From Paramesorhizobium salinisoli (GTDB lineage: Bacteria > Pseudomonadota > Alphaproteobacteria > Rhizobiales > Rhizobiaceae): DNA of 64,000 nucleotides. Of this stretch, positions 27,560 through 34,835 are shown in pieces; positions within the stretch are counted from its first letter, which is position 1; each line of letters opens with the position of its first letter. Below the pieces are notes generated by a model that did no database searches, was not told the DNA's origin, and worked only from the letters and a program-made list of their open reading frames with translations. The stretch is taken from contig NZ_QOZG01000003.1 of the NCBI RefSeq assembly GCF_003335045.1, forward strand, positions 1 through 64,000, given 5' to 3'. Position numbers and translations under genes: made by a program.

Positions 27560-28405
27560 ATGGATGCAAACGAAACCCACTGTATGGACTTCCTGCGCGA
27601 TGCAGACCGCGACCGCTATCTCTCGGTGCTCTATGCACCGGAGGAAAAGCGTGGATCCCTTGCGGCGCTCTATGCCTTCAATGCGGAAATAGCGCGCATC
27701 CGCGACGTGGTACACGACCCGCTGCCCGGTGAAGTCAGGTTGCAATGGTGGCGCGATCTCGTCAACGGCACCGAACATGGCGCGGCGGCGGGCCACCCGA
27801 TCGCCGCAGCGCTCCTGAAAACGATTGATCTCTATCGCCTGCCACGCGCTGCATTCGACAATTACTGCGAAGCGCGGATTTTCGATCTCTACGACGACCC
27901 GATGCCGAGCCGCAATGATCTGGAAGGCTATTGCGGCGAGACCGCATCGGCCCTGATCCAGCTTGCAAGCCTCGTCCTGGACAGCGAGGCAGCGCCGCGC
28001 TTCGCCGAGCTTGCCGGCCATGCGGGCGTTGCGCAGGGCGTGACCGGCCTGTTGCGGCTGTTACCGCTGCACCGCAGGCGGGGCCAGGTCTTCGTGCCTG
28101 CGGATATCTTGAAAGCCGTCGGCGCTAGCCCCGATATCCTGCTAGCCGGTACAGACAAAGACGCGCTCAGCCGCGTGGTCTCGGCAATGGCAGCGCTGGC
28201 GCAGCATCACCTCGCCGCTTTCAACGCGGTCAAGGGTACGCTGCCCGCTTCGCTCAAGCCGGCCTATCTCCCTATCGCGCTCGTGCCTGCCTATCTCAAG
28301 GCCGTCATGCGCAAGGGCGGCGATGCTGCCAAAGAGATCACCGAGATCTCGCCGCTGCGGCGGCAATGGATCATATTCCGGGCGGCCACTTCCGGCAGCC
28401 TCTGA
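27560..28405 (+). CDS. Squalene/phytoene synthase-like protein, NDUFAF6 type
   Basis: A 281-residue member of the squalene/phytoene synthase superfamily. By eye it follows human NDUFAF6, a complex I assembly factor: LYAFNAEIARIRDVV, GEVRLQWWRDLVNG, GVAQGVTGLLRLLPLHRRRG and QVFVPADILKAVGAS. I see no second Asp-rich catalytic motif (DxxxD near a DxGED block), so prenyl-transfer activity is doubtful. The ATG chosen is the first in-frame ATG; a GTG 108 nt upstream opens the frame but lacks conserved residues. It ends exactly where the convergent trmFO ends. Confidence 0.8.
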   Translation: MDANETHCMDFLRDADRDRYLSVLYAPEEKRGSLAALYAFNAEIARIRDVVHDPLPGEVRLQWWRDLVNGTEHGAAAGHPIAAALLKTIDLYRLPRAAFDNYCEARIFDLYDDPMPSRNDLEGYCGETASALIQLASLVLDSEAAPRFAELAGHAGVAQGVTGLLRLLPLHRRRGQVFVPADILKAVGASPDILLAGTDKDALSRVVSAMAALAQHHLAAFNAVKGTLPASLKPAYLPIALVPAYLKAVMRKGGDAAKEITEISPLRRQWIIFRAATSGSL

Positions 28406-29833
28406 TTATTCAGCCGCAGTTGCTGCAGCAGCCGGGGGCAGGCCCAGCCATGCCCGGCAATCGGCGAGTGCCCGGGCACTCAGTGCGCGCTTCTTGGCAT
28501 TGGTCTTTTCCTTGCCGCGCAGGCGCTTTCCCTCGGTTTTCGGCGTTTCAATCGGGGGAAACAGGCCGAAATTGACGTTCATCGGCTGGAATGAACGCTT
28601 CCCCGGTTCATCCTCGGAAACGAGATGGCCGCCGGTGATGTGGCCCAATAGCGCGCCGAACGCCGTCGTCTCCGGCGGCAGCGACGGCTCCTCACCACAA
28701 TGTTCGGCTATGGCGAAGCGCCCGGCTAGGAGCCCGATGGCCGACGATTCCACGTAACCCTCGCAACCGGTGATCTGTCCGGCGAAGCGCAGGCCTGGCC
28801 GGGATTTGAGCTGCAGCGAGCCATCGAGCAGCAGCGGTGAGTTCAGATAGGTGTTGCGGTGCAGACCGCCGAGCCTGGCAAACTCGGCGTTTTCCAGGCC
28901 CGGGATGAGCCGGAAAATGGCGGTCTGCGCGCCATATTTCAGTTTCGTCTGGAAGCCGACCATGTTGTAGAGCGTGCCGAGCGCATTGTCCTGGCGAAGC
29001 TGCACCACGGCATAGGCTTTCACCGCAGGATTATGGGCGTTGGTCAAACCCATCGGCTTCATAGGTCCATGGCGCAGCGTTTCGGGTCCGCGTTCCGCCA
29101 TCACTTCGATCGGCAGGCAACCGTCGAAATAGGGCGTGCCTTCCCATTGCTTGAATTCGGTCTTCTCGCCGTCGATCAGCGCCTGGACGAAGGTTTCGTA
29201 CTGCTCCTTCGTCATCGGGCAGTTGATGTAGTCCTTGCCGGTGCCGCCCGGGCCGACCTTGTCGTAGCGCGACTGGAACCAGCAGACATTCATGTCGATG
29301 CTGTCGTAATGGACGATCGGCGCGATGGCGTCGAAGAAGGCGAGGGCGTCGGCGCCGGTTTCCGTCCGTATCGCCTCGGCAAGGCCAGGCGCGGTCAGCG
29401 GACCCGTCGCGATGATGGTCTGGCCCCAATCGGCGGGCGGCAGACCGGTGACTTCCTCGCGTTCGATCGTGATCAACGGGTGGGCTTCGAGTTTCGCGGT
29501 GACGCCTTGCGAAAAACCGTCCCGGTCGACCGCCAGCGCGCCGCCGGCTGGTACCTGGTGCACATCCGCGCTTGCCATGATCAACGAACCGGCCAGCCGC
29601 ATCTCGGCATGCAACACGCCCACGGCATTGGTTTCGGCGTCGTCGGAGCGGAACGAGTTGGAACAGACGAGTTCGGCAAGTCCGTCCGTCTTGTGCGCAT
29701 CCGTTCCGCGAACCGGCCGCATTTCATGGAGGACGACCGGAATTCCTGCTTGGGCTATCTGCCATGCGGCTTCCGAGCCGGCGAGACCGCCGCCAATGAT
29801 GTGGATAGGCTGTTTTGACTTTGAATTTGGCAT
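28406..29833 (-). CDS. trmFO: Folate-dependent tRNA (uracil-54-C5)-methyltransferase TrmFO
   Basis: FAD- and methylene-tetrahydrofolate-dependent enzyme making ribothymidine 54 in the tRNA T loop. The 475-residue product has the N-terminal FAD-binding [18 protein letters not shown], the [19 protein letters not shown] block that carries the Cys of the family, and [36 protein letters not shown] near the C-terminus. A GTG 9 nt upstream of the ATG is an alternative start. The C-terminal tail is Ala-rich. The stop abuts that of the convergent NDUFAF6-like gene with no spacer and no terminator. Confidence 0.96.
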   Translation of the reverse strand: MPNSKSKQPIHIIGGGLAGSEAAWQIAQAGIPVVLHEMRPVRGTDAHKTDGLAELVCSNSFRSDDAETNAVGVLHAEMRLAGSLIMASADVHQVPAGGALAVDRDGFSQGVTAKLEAHPLITIEREEVTGLPPADWGQTIIATGPLTAPGLAEAIRTETGADALAFFDAIAPIVHYDSIDMNVCWFQSRYDKVGPGGTGKDYINCPMTKEQYETFVQALIDGEKTEFKQWEGTPYFDGCLPIEVMAERGPETLRHGPMKPMGLTNAHNPAVKAYAVVQLRQDNALGTLYNMVGFQTKLKYGAQTAIFRLIPGLENAEFARLGGLHRNTYLNSPLLLDGSLQLKSRPGLRFAGQITGCEGYVESSAIGLLAGRFAIAEHCGEEPSLPPETTAFGALLGHITGGHLVSEDEPGKRSFQPMNVNFGLFPPIETPKTEGKRLRGKEKTNAKKRALSARALADCRAWLGLPPAAAATAAE

Positions 29834-29919
29834 GGGTTTCACTTAGCGTCTTATTCAGCGGGCTTCAACGGCGAACCGCATGCAGTTCGCCATTCACCAT
29901 CTGTTGGAGGAGAAGCACA

Positions 29920-30492
29920 CTGTCTGGAGGGACACGGGCCGGGCTCTTTTTCCTGCTGCTTCTCGCAGGCGCAGATTCTGCGCAAGCACAGGCGCCGCGC
30001 TTCAGGATCTGCCATGGCTATGGCTGCTATCGTACGACGCTCGTAACGCTTAGTTCCGACGACCTGAAAAAGATCACGGCAATCATGGCGCAGGGCCAGA
30101 AATCCGCTGAAGCTGAGCGCGGGGCCCTACGCGATGCGCTGGCGATCTTCGAAGAACGCAGCGTTGCTGTCATCGGTGTGCGCGACAAGCCAAGGATGGA
30201 GTTCGGCAAGGCGCGCATCGTGGGCCAGATGGATTGCATCGACGAATCCACCAATACAGACCATTTCCTGAAGTTTATGGAGGCGAAGGGCTGGCTCAGC
30301 CATCACCGCGTGGCGCGCAAGACATCGCGCGGCTTCTTTCTTGATGGGCGATATCCCCATTGGACGGCAGTTCTGAGGGATGAGCAAGGCGTGCTCTGGG
30401 CGGTCGATTCCTGGTTCGATCCCGGGGGCGGGCCGCCCGACGTGATGAAGCTGTCGGAATGGAAGCGACGAGGGGTCGGCGGGGAACGATGA
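29920..30492 (+). CDS. Secreted hypothetical protein, probable CTG start
   Basis: The frame encodes an exported protein: GLFFLLLLAGADSAQAQAP is a signal peptide with cleavage near AQA. No ATG, GTG or TTG lies in frame close to this point. TTGGAGGAG ends 7 nt before an in-frame CTG, ideal spacing, so CTG is taken as the start (190 residues). The next ATG would lose the signal peptide. The mature part has RICHGYGCYRTTLVTLSSDD, an EFGKARIVGQMDCIDESTNT segment and VDSWFDPGGGPPD. Three Cys are present in the mature part. I do not recognise the family. It converges on the small-RNA array. Confidence 0.65.
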   Translation: MSGGTRAGLFFLLLLAGADSAQAQAPRFRICHGYGCYRTTLVTLSSDDLKKITAIMAQGQKSAEAERGALRDALAIFEERSVAVIGVRDKPRMEFGKARIVGQMDCIDESTNTDHFLKFMEAKGWLSHHRVARKTSRGFFLDGRYPHWTAVLRDEQGVLWAVDSWFDPGGGPPDVMKLSEWKRRGVGGER

Positions 30493-30516
30493 GGCGGAAT
30501 CCGCGCTGAATAAACA

Positions 30517-30630
30517 ACACCCGCCGCGGGAGGAGGTGCGGCGGGTGTCGTTAGGTAAAGGCTGACTGGGAGGAGGAGTGCCAGCCCTTGATCGCTCAAG
30601 CTTGGGAGGAGGATAAGCTCTCGCGATATT
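30517..30630 (-). ncRNA. CCUCCUCCC-loop small RNA, distal unit (cuckoo/CcsR-like)
   Basis: Second of two tandem units downstream of the DUF1127 gene. Read on the minus strand it has three hairpins, each with CCTCCTCCC in the loop (plus-strand loops at 30604-30612, 30568-30576, 30528-30536). The last has a perfect 11-bp stem, ACACCCGCCGC/GCGGCGGGTGT; the first pairs ATCGC..AGCTT with AAGCT..GCGAT; the middle is imperfect (GGCTG/CAGCC plus ACT/AGT with a bulge). After the last hairpin the minus strand reads TGTTTATTC, a possible weak terminator. The loop is anti-Shine-Dalgarno sequence, as in the CcsR RNAs of Rhodobacter and the cuckoo RNAs of Rhizobiales. Confidence 0.8.
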
Positions 30631-30650
30631 CGTTATTCTTTGAAGTTAAC

Positions 30651-30763
30651 GGCACTCGCTGTGGGAGGAGGTACAGCGAGTGCCATTAGGTAAGGCCGGC
30701 TGGGAGGAGGAATGCCGGCCTTTGATCGCTCGAGCTTGGGAGGAGGTAAGCTCTCGCGATATT
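30651..30763 (-). ncRNA. CCUCCUCCC-loop small RNA, proximal unit (cuckoo/CcsR-like)
   Basis: First unit after the DUF1127 stop on the minus strand. Three hairpins again have CCTCCTCCC loops (plus-strand positions 30738-30746, 30702-30710, 30663-30671). Stems: ATCGC..AGCTT/AAGCT..GCGAT; AAGGCCGGC/GCCGGCCTT, perfect 9 bp; and GGCACTCGCTGT/ACAGCGAGTGCC, perfect 12 bp. It repeats the distal unit with a period of 134-135 nt. The stem sequences of the matching third hairpins differ between units but remain fully paired. A DUF1127 gene upstream of such RNAs is the arrangement known for ccaF1-ccsR in Rhodobacter sphaeroides. Confidence 0.82.
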
Positions 30764-30793
30764 CGGTCAGACGCTCGACGCGCCGTATGGTTC

Positions 30794-30940
30794 TTAGCGC
30801 GTGCCGGACTGGCGGGCGACGTAAGGAATGTCGGCGCGGGAGATGCCGAGGTCGCTCAGTTCGCGGTTCGAAAGGCGGTTCAGTTCACCAACGGTGTCGC
30901 GGAAACGGCGCCAGTTGTTGTAGGAGCGGATCAGGTTCAT
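30794..30940 (-). CDS. DUF1127 small RNA-binding-type protein (CcaF1-like)
   Basis: A 48-residue basic protein that is almost entirely a DUF1127 domain: MNLIRSYNNWRRFRDTVGEL, NRLSNRELSDLGISRADIPY. The arginine-rich first half fits nucleic-acid binding; the Rhodobacter homologue CcaF1 binds RNA and affects maturation of the CcsR small RNAs encoded downstream. GAAGG precedes the ATG. The two CCUCCUCCC-loop units lie 30 nt beyond its stop on the same strand, so protein and RNAs are probably cut from one transcript. The promoter should lie at about 30960-31080 but I cannot assign its sigma factor. Confidence 0.88.
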   Translation of the reverse strand: MNLIRSYNNWRRFRDTVGELNRLSNRELSDLGISRADIPYVARQSGTR

Positions 30941-31197
30941 GTCAGTCAACCTTCTAATGTATCTCGTTGATCGCTGTTTCGATCGTGACCCACATATAAT
31001 CCAGCTTTTGCCTGGGTTGCAGGCCCAAGATTGCATAGCTGACCTGCAATTGTTGCAACGCGTCATTAATCGATTTTAATTTTTGTGCATCGCACAATAC
31101 GCATGAATGGCGCTAGCCGAATTCTTGGCTGTTCTTGATCTGCCGATCCTGGGGTAATGTGTGCTGATTTTGCAGCCGCACGAATCAGGAGTTCAGC

Positions 31198-32310
31198 GTG
31201 CCATTTCCCATCTCCGTCCGGGCCTATATAGCGCGCTGGCAAAAGAATGGCCTTATCGACGAGGAGACGGCCGAAGCGCTTCTCTCCGATGTGAGAAGCC
31301 AGGGACGTCGTTTCGGCCTCGGCAATACGCTGGCTGTTCTCGGCGCCGTTCTGCTCGGCGTCGCCATCATTACGCTTATCGCAGCCAATTGGGAGGCGAT
31401 GCCCCGCCTGTTGCGGGTCTTCATGATATTCGCGGTGATCTGGACCGGATATCTCGGCGGCGCCTGGCGTCAGAGCCGCGGTGATACGGTTTTCTCCCCG
31501 GTGCTCTATATCATCGCGGCCATCGCTTTCGGCGCCGGCATTGCGCTGATCGGGCAGATGTATCATCTCTCCGGCGATGCTGCATTGGCCGCGCTGGTCT
31601 GGACAGTTGGGGTCATGGTCGCAGCCTTGCTGCTGAAGTCCAGGGCTCTGGCCATAACTGGCATGGCAATCGCCTGTTTCTACCTCTTTTCCTTCCTGAG
31701 CGACGGCTTCTATCCCGACAGGCAGTATCTGTGGGTTGCACCGGTGCTGGCGGCGCTCGGGGCAGGGCTTGCCTGGTACACGAAGAGTCGTGCGACGGCC
31801 GATCTCGTGGCGCTGTTCCTGCTGGCCTTTTTCCTGATCAGCTATTTTGATCTCAATTCGCTGACGGTGCTTTGGCTGACGGGGGCAATCGGCCTCGCGC
31901 TTTTCCTCCTCGACGGTTTTCGTCCCGATTTGTCTGACAGGATCGGCAGTTTCGGTCCGGCGCTTGCGGCCTATGGGCTTGCCGCAACGCTTTTGGCCCT
32001 GTCCGTCATGCAGTTCGAAGATATCGTGCGGGATGCGTCCGGGCGGGTGATGTTCGGCATCCTCATCCTCGGGCTTTCGATCGGTGCGCTGGCGCTTTCG
32101 GGCCGGAGAAACCGCTCGGTGCGCTGGATCGCCTATGTCGCGTTCTCGCTTGAGGTGCTCTATCTGGCCTTCGTGACCGTCGGCACCTTGGTCGGTACAT
32201 CAGGGTTTTTTCTCACGGCGGGTATTCTTCTTCTTCTTCTGGCAGCCTTCGTGGCGCGGATGGAGCGGCGGCTTCATGAAAAAAATCCCAAGGCGGGGGC
32301 AAGCGCATGA
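31198..32310 (+). CDS. DUF2157-domain integral membrane protein
   Basis: A 370-residue polytopic membrane protein. The cytoplasmic N-terminus (YIARWQKNGLIDEETAEALL) is the DUF2157 signature, followed by about ten hydrophobic segments from TLAVLGAVLLGVAIITLIAA onward, and a short basic C-terminus. GTG start with AGGAG 8 nt upstream. The next gene starts inside its stop (ATGA), a coupling that is often seen with GDYXXLXY proteins. Function is not known; the pair behaves as a membrane module. Confidence 0.85.
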   Translation: MPFPISVRAYIARWQKNGLIDEETAEALLSDVRSQGRRFGLGNTLAVLGAVLLGVAIITLIAANWEAMPRLLRVFMIFAVIWTGYLGGAWRQSRGDTVFSPVLYIIAAIAFGAGIALIGQMYHLSGDAALAALVWTVGVMVAALLLKSRALAITGMAIACFYLFSFLSDGFYPDRQYLWVAPVLAALGAGLAWYTKSRATADLVALFLLAFFLISYFDLNSLTVLWLTGAIGLALFLLDGFRPDLSDRIGSFGPALAAYGLAATLLALSVMQFEDIVRDASGRVMFGILILGLSIGALALSGRRNRSVRWIAYVAFSLEVLYLAFVTVGTLVGTSGFFLTAGILLLLLAAFVARMERRLHEKNPKAGASA

Positions 32311-32882
32311 GAAACAAGCCAGTCTGGCTTTTCGCCATGGCGGCTCTCGTCGCCTTGTTCCAGTCCAGTATTCTCTATGCCAGCATCGTAAAGCGGGCCT
32401 CGATCCTGCGTGACGGCAAAGACATAGTGCTTCTGACACAGCCGGTGGACCCGCGCGATCTAATGCGCGGCGACTATGTCACCCTTGGCTATGGCATTTC
32501 CTCGATCAAGCGCTCGGACATCGCAGGAAAACCCGACAGCGAAACCGAAAATTCGAATATCTACGTGACGGTGAAGCCGGGCCCCAATGAAAACTGGCAG
32601 TTTTCGCGCGCCTCCTTCCAGCCGATCAAGGATATCGCGGCGGACGAAATCATGCTCAAGGGGCGCACCCGTTACGCCCCGCCCGCCCAGCCGGATGCAC
32701 TTGTCGGCGTTGATTATGGCATAGAACGCTATTACATTCCGGAAGGTGAAGGTGCCGCCATCGATGACGCGCAGCGGCAGCAGAATATCCAGGCGGTTAT
32801 CGCCGTTTCTGCATCCGGAGAAGCGCAGATCAAGGCGCTGAAGGAGAATGGAAAACCGCTTTACGAAGAACCGCTATACTGA
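32307..32882 (+). CDS. GDYXXLXY-motif membrane-anchored protein
   Basis: A 191-residue protein with one N-terminal transmembrane anchor (LFAMAALVALFQSSILYAS) and a large periplasmic part. It carries the name-giving motif GDYVTLGYGI at about residue 53, followed by VTVKPGPNENW and YYIPEGEGAAIDDAQRQQNI. Coupled to the DUF2157 gene by a 4-nt overlap. No enzyme motif is visible; function unknown. Confidence 0.85.
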   Translation: MRNKPVWLFAMAALVALFQSSILYASIVKRASILRDGKDIVLLTQPVDPRDLMRGDYVTLGYGISSIKRSDIAGKPDSETENSNIYVTVKPGPNENWQFSRASFQPIKDIAADEIMLKGRTRYAPPAQPDALVGVDYGIERYYIPEGEGAAIDDAQRQQNIQAVIAVSASGEAQIKALKENGKPLYEEPLY

Positions 32883-32950
32883 AACTGCGGGCTTTTGCCG
32901 GAAATCGGTAGGCGAGGGGTTATTCTCGCCGAAACGGACGGTTTTTTCCT

Positions 32951-32978
32951 TTGAACACTGAAAATTGGATGATATAGA
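32951..32978 (+). promoter_or_regulatory. Likely sigma-70 promoter of tRNA-Leu
   Basis: TTGAAC and TATAGA are separated by 16 nt and lie about 34 nt before the tRNA 5' end. Both hexamers are close to the housekeeping consensus, and a stable RNA gene must have its own promoter here because the upstream gene ends 70 nt earlier. The transcript might continue into tig. Confidence 0.5.
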
Positions 32979-33011
32979 GACGCGCGCTTTCGAGGGTGGT
33001 CACGCTCTGAA

Positions 33012-33094
33012 GCGGATGTGGCGAAATTGGTAGACGCACCAGATTTAGGTTCTGGCGGGAGACCGTGGGGGTTCGAGTCCCTCCATCCGCACCA
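33012..33094 (+). tRNA. tRNA-Leu (anticodon UAG)
   Basis: Full cloverleaf with CCA encoded: acceptor GCGGATG pairs with CATCCGC, then ACCA. The anticodon stem CCAGA/TCTGG encloses the loop TTTAGGT, giving anticodon TAG at 33046-33048, which reads CUA and other CUN codons. A long variable arm (class II) and the GGTTCGAGTCC T-arm fit leucine. 83 nt including CCA. Confidence 0.95.
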
Positions 33095-33173
33095 GCGAAA
33101 GGCCACGAGGGCAAACAGTTTCTCCCGCTTACAGGGCAAAATGGCCGGTGACGGCGGGGCAATGCAACGAAGA

Positions 33174-33215
33174 GCACGATCCCAAAAAGCTGCAACTTTT
33201 TGGAGAAGATCATGC
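33174..33215. repeat. Dispersed palindrome directly upstream of tig
   Basis: Inner arms CCAAAAAG and CTTTTTGG are perfect (loop CTGCAA); outer arms GCACGATC and GATCATGC pair with one mismatch. The layout (GCATGATC ends, AAAAG-TGCAA-CTTTT core) is that of a palindrome I remember as very frequent in Rhizobiales. It ends 23 nt before the chosen tig start and covers an in-frame ATG at 33200, which is why that ATG is not taken as the start. Confidence 0.65.
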
Positions 33216-33238
33216 GGCGGAAAAATGAAGGTTTGGAC

Positions 33239-34654
33239 ATGCAGGTTACCGAAACGCTCAATGAAGGGCTGAAGCGCGAGATCAAAGTCGTGGTTCCGGC
33301 CAAGGATCTCGAAGCGAAGCTCTCAGAGCGCCTCGAGAATGCCCGGTCGCGGGTGCGCATCAACGGCTTCCGTCCGGGCAAGGTGCCGCCTGCGCATCTG
33401 CGCAAGGTCTATGGCAAGTCCTTCATGGCCGAAGTGGTCAACGAGATTCTCAGCGAGACTCCCCGCTCGGTTCTCTCCGACCGCAACGAGAAATCGGCGA
33501 CCCAGCCGGAGATCGTCATGAGCGAAGACGAGAAAGAGGCCGAAAAGGTCCTCGACGGCAAGGCCGATTTCATCTTCTCGCTGAACTATGAAGTCCTGCC
33601 GAAGATCGAAGTGAAGGACGTGACGGGCATCTCCGTAACGCGCGAGATCGTCGACGTCACCGATGAAGAGATCGATGAGCAGGTCAAGCGCGCCGCCTCT
33701 TCCACCCGCAGCTTCGAGACGAAGAAGGGCAAGGCCGAGGATGGCGACCGCGTCACCATCGACTATCTCGGCAAGCTCGACGGCGAGCCTTTCGATGGCG
33801 GTGCCGATACGGATGCGCAACTGGTGCTCGGTTCGGGTCAGTTCATTCCGGGCTTCGAAGAGCAGCTCATCGGCGCCAAGGCCGGCGACGAGAAGCAGAT
33901 CAACGTGACCTTCCCCGCCGAATATGGCGCGGAGAAGCTGGCCGGCAAGGACGCGACCTTCGACATCACCGTCAAGGAAGTCGCCAAGCCGGGTGAACTC
34001 GAACTTAATGACGAGACGGCCAAGAAGCTCGGCATCGAATCGATGGATCGGCTGCGCCAGGTGATCCGCGAGCAGATCGAGAGCCAGTACGGCTCCTTCA
34101 CCCGCCAGAAGGTGAAGCGGCAGATTCTCGATGCGCTCGATGGCGAATACCAGTTCGAAGCGCCGCAGAAGCTCGTCGATGCGGAGTTCAACAATATCTG
34201 GATGCAGATCAACAACGATCTGCAGGAAGCCGGCCGTACCTTCGAGGATGAAGAGACGACTGAAGAAGCCGCCCGCGAAGAATACCGCAAGCTGGCCGAA
34301 CGCCGCGTGCGCCTTGGCCTGGTCCTCTCCGAGATCGGCGACAAAGCCGGCATCGAGGTGACGGAAGACGAACTGCAGCGTGCTCTTTACGACCAGGTTC
34401 GCCGCTATCCCGGCCAGGAGCAGCAGATCTATGAGTTCTTCCGCCGGACACCGGATGCCGTCGCCAATCTGCGCGCGCCGATCTTCGAGGAAAAGGTCGT
34501 CGATCATCTGCTGGCATCGATCCAGGTGACCGACAAGAAGGTCAGCAAGGAAGAGCTGATGGCCGAGGACGAAACCGCGGACAGCGCAGCAAAGCCCGCG
34601 AAGAAAGCCGCGCCGAAGAAGAAGGCCGCAGCGAAGAAAAAAGACGAAGAGTGA
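33239..34654 (+). CDS. tig: Trigger factor (ribosome-associated chaperone)
   Basis: First chaperone to meet nascent chains, docked on L23. The 471-residue product starts [17 protein letters not shown]. Residues 1-110 form the ribosome-binding domain with [18 protein letters not shown] (signature GFRxGK); about 160-245 is an FKBP-type prolyl isomerase ([40 protein letters not shown]); the rest is the helical substrate domain. A Lys/Ala-rich tail ([18 protein letters not shown]) follows. The start was chosen because upstream codons lie in a dispersed palindrome. An intrinsic terminator follows. Confidence 0.95.
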   Translation: MQVTETLNEGLKREIKVVVPAKDLEAKLSERLENARSRVRINGFRPGKVPPAHLRKVYGKSFMAEVVNEILSETPRSVLSDRNEKSATQPEIVMSEDEKEAEKVLDGKADFIFSLNYEVLPKIEVKDVTGISVTREIVDVTDEEIDEQVKRAASSTRSFETKKGKAEDGDRVTIDYLGKLDGEPFDGGADTDAQLVLGSGQFIPGFEEQLIGAKAGDEKQINVTFPAEYGAEKLAGKDATFDITVKEVAKPGELELNDETAKKLGIESMDRLRQVIREQIESQYGSFTRQKVKRQILDALDGEYQFEAPQKLVDAEFNNIWMQINNDLQEAGRTFEDEETTEEAAREEYRKLAERRVRLGLVLSEIGDKAGIEVTEDELQRALYDQVRRYPGQEQQIYEFFRRTPDAVANLRAPIFEEKVVDHLLASIQVTDKKVSKEELMAEDETADSAAKPAKKAAPKKKAAAKKKDEE

Positions 34655-34676
34655 TCAGCTCACTCGTATAATCAAG

Positions 34677-34700
34677 AGGCCGCCTTCCGGGCGGCCTTTT
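34677..34700 (+). terminator. Intrinsic terminator after tig
   Basis: AGGCCGCC and GGCGGCCT form an 8-bp stem with a TTCCG loop, followed by TTTTCATTTT. It begins 23 nt after the tig stop. Confidence 0.85.
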
Positions 34701-34835
34701 CATTTTGAGAGGCAGGAATTTCCCGCGATCACTGGGGCTGGACGCCACCACGCGCCAATTGCCGTTTCGGCTCTTGCCTCAGCCGGTGCTTTGCACTAGC
34801 GAATAAGGGACATAATCCAGCAATGACGAGCCAGC

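Noticed and set aside
30528-30746. Six GGGAGGAGG motifs considered as a CRISPR-like array or as plus-strand ribosome-binding sites
   Set aside because: The constant unit is only 9 nt, always inside a hairpin loop, spacing is uneven (27-51 nt), and no short coding frames follow on the plus strand. The minus-strand RNA reading explains all features.
30960-31080. Search for an RpoH- or EcfG-type promoter upstream of the DUF1127 gene
   Set aside because: CTTG and TATG-like fragments exist, but no pair with defensible spacing; stress control remains an inference from the Rhodobacter system.
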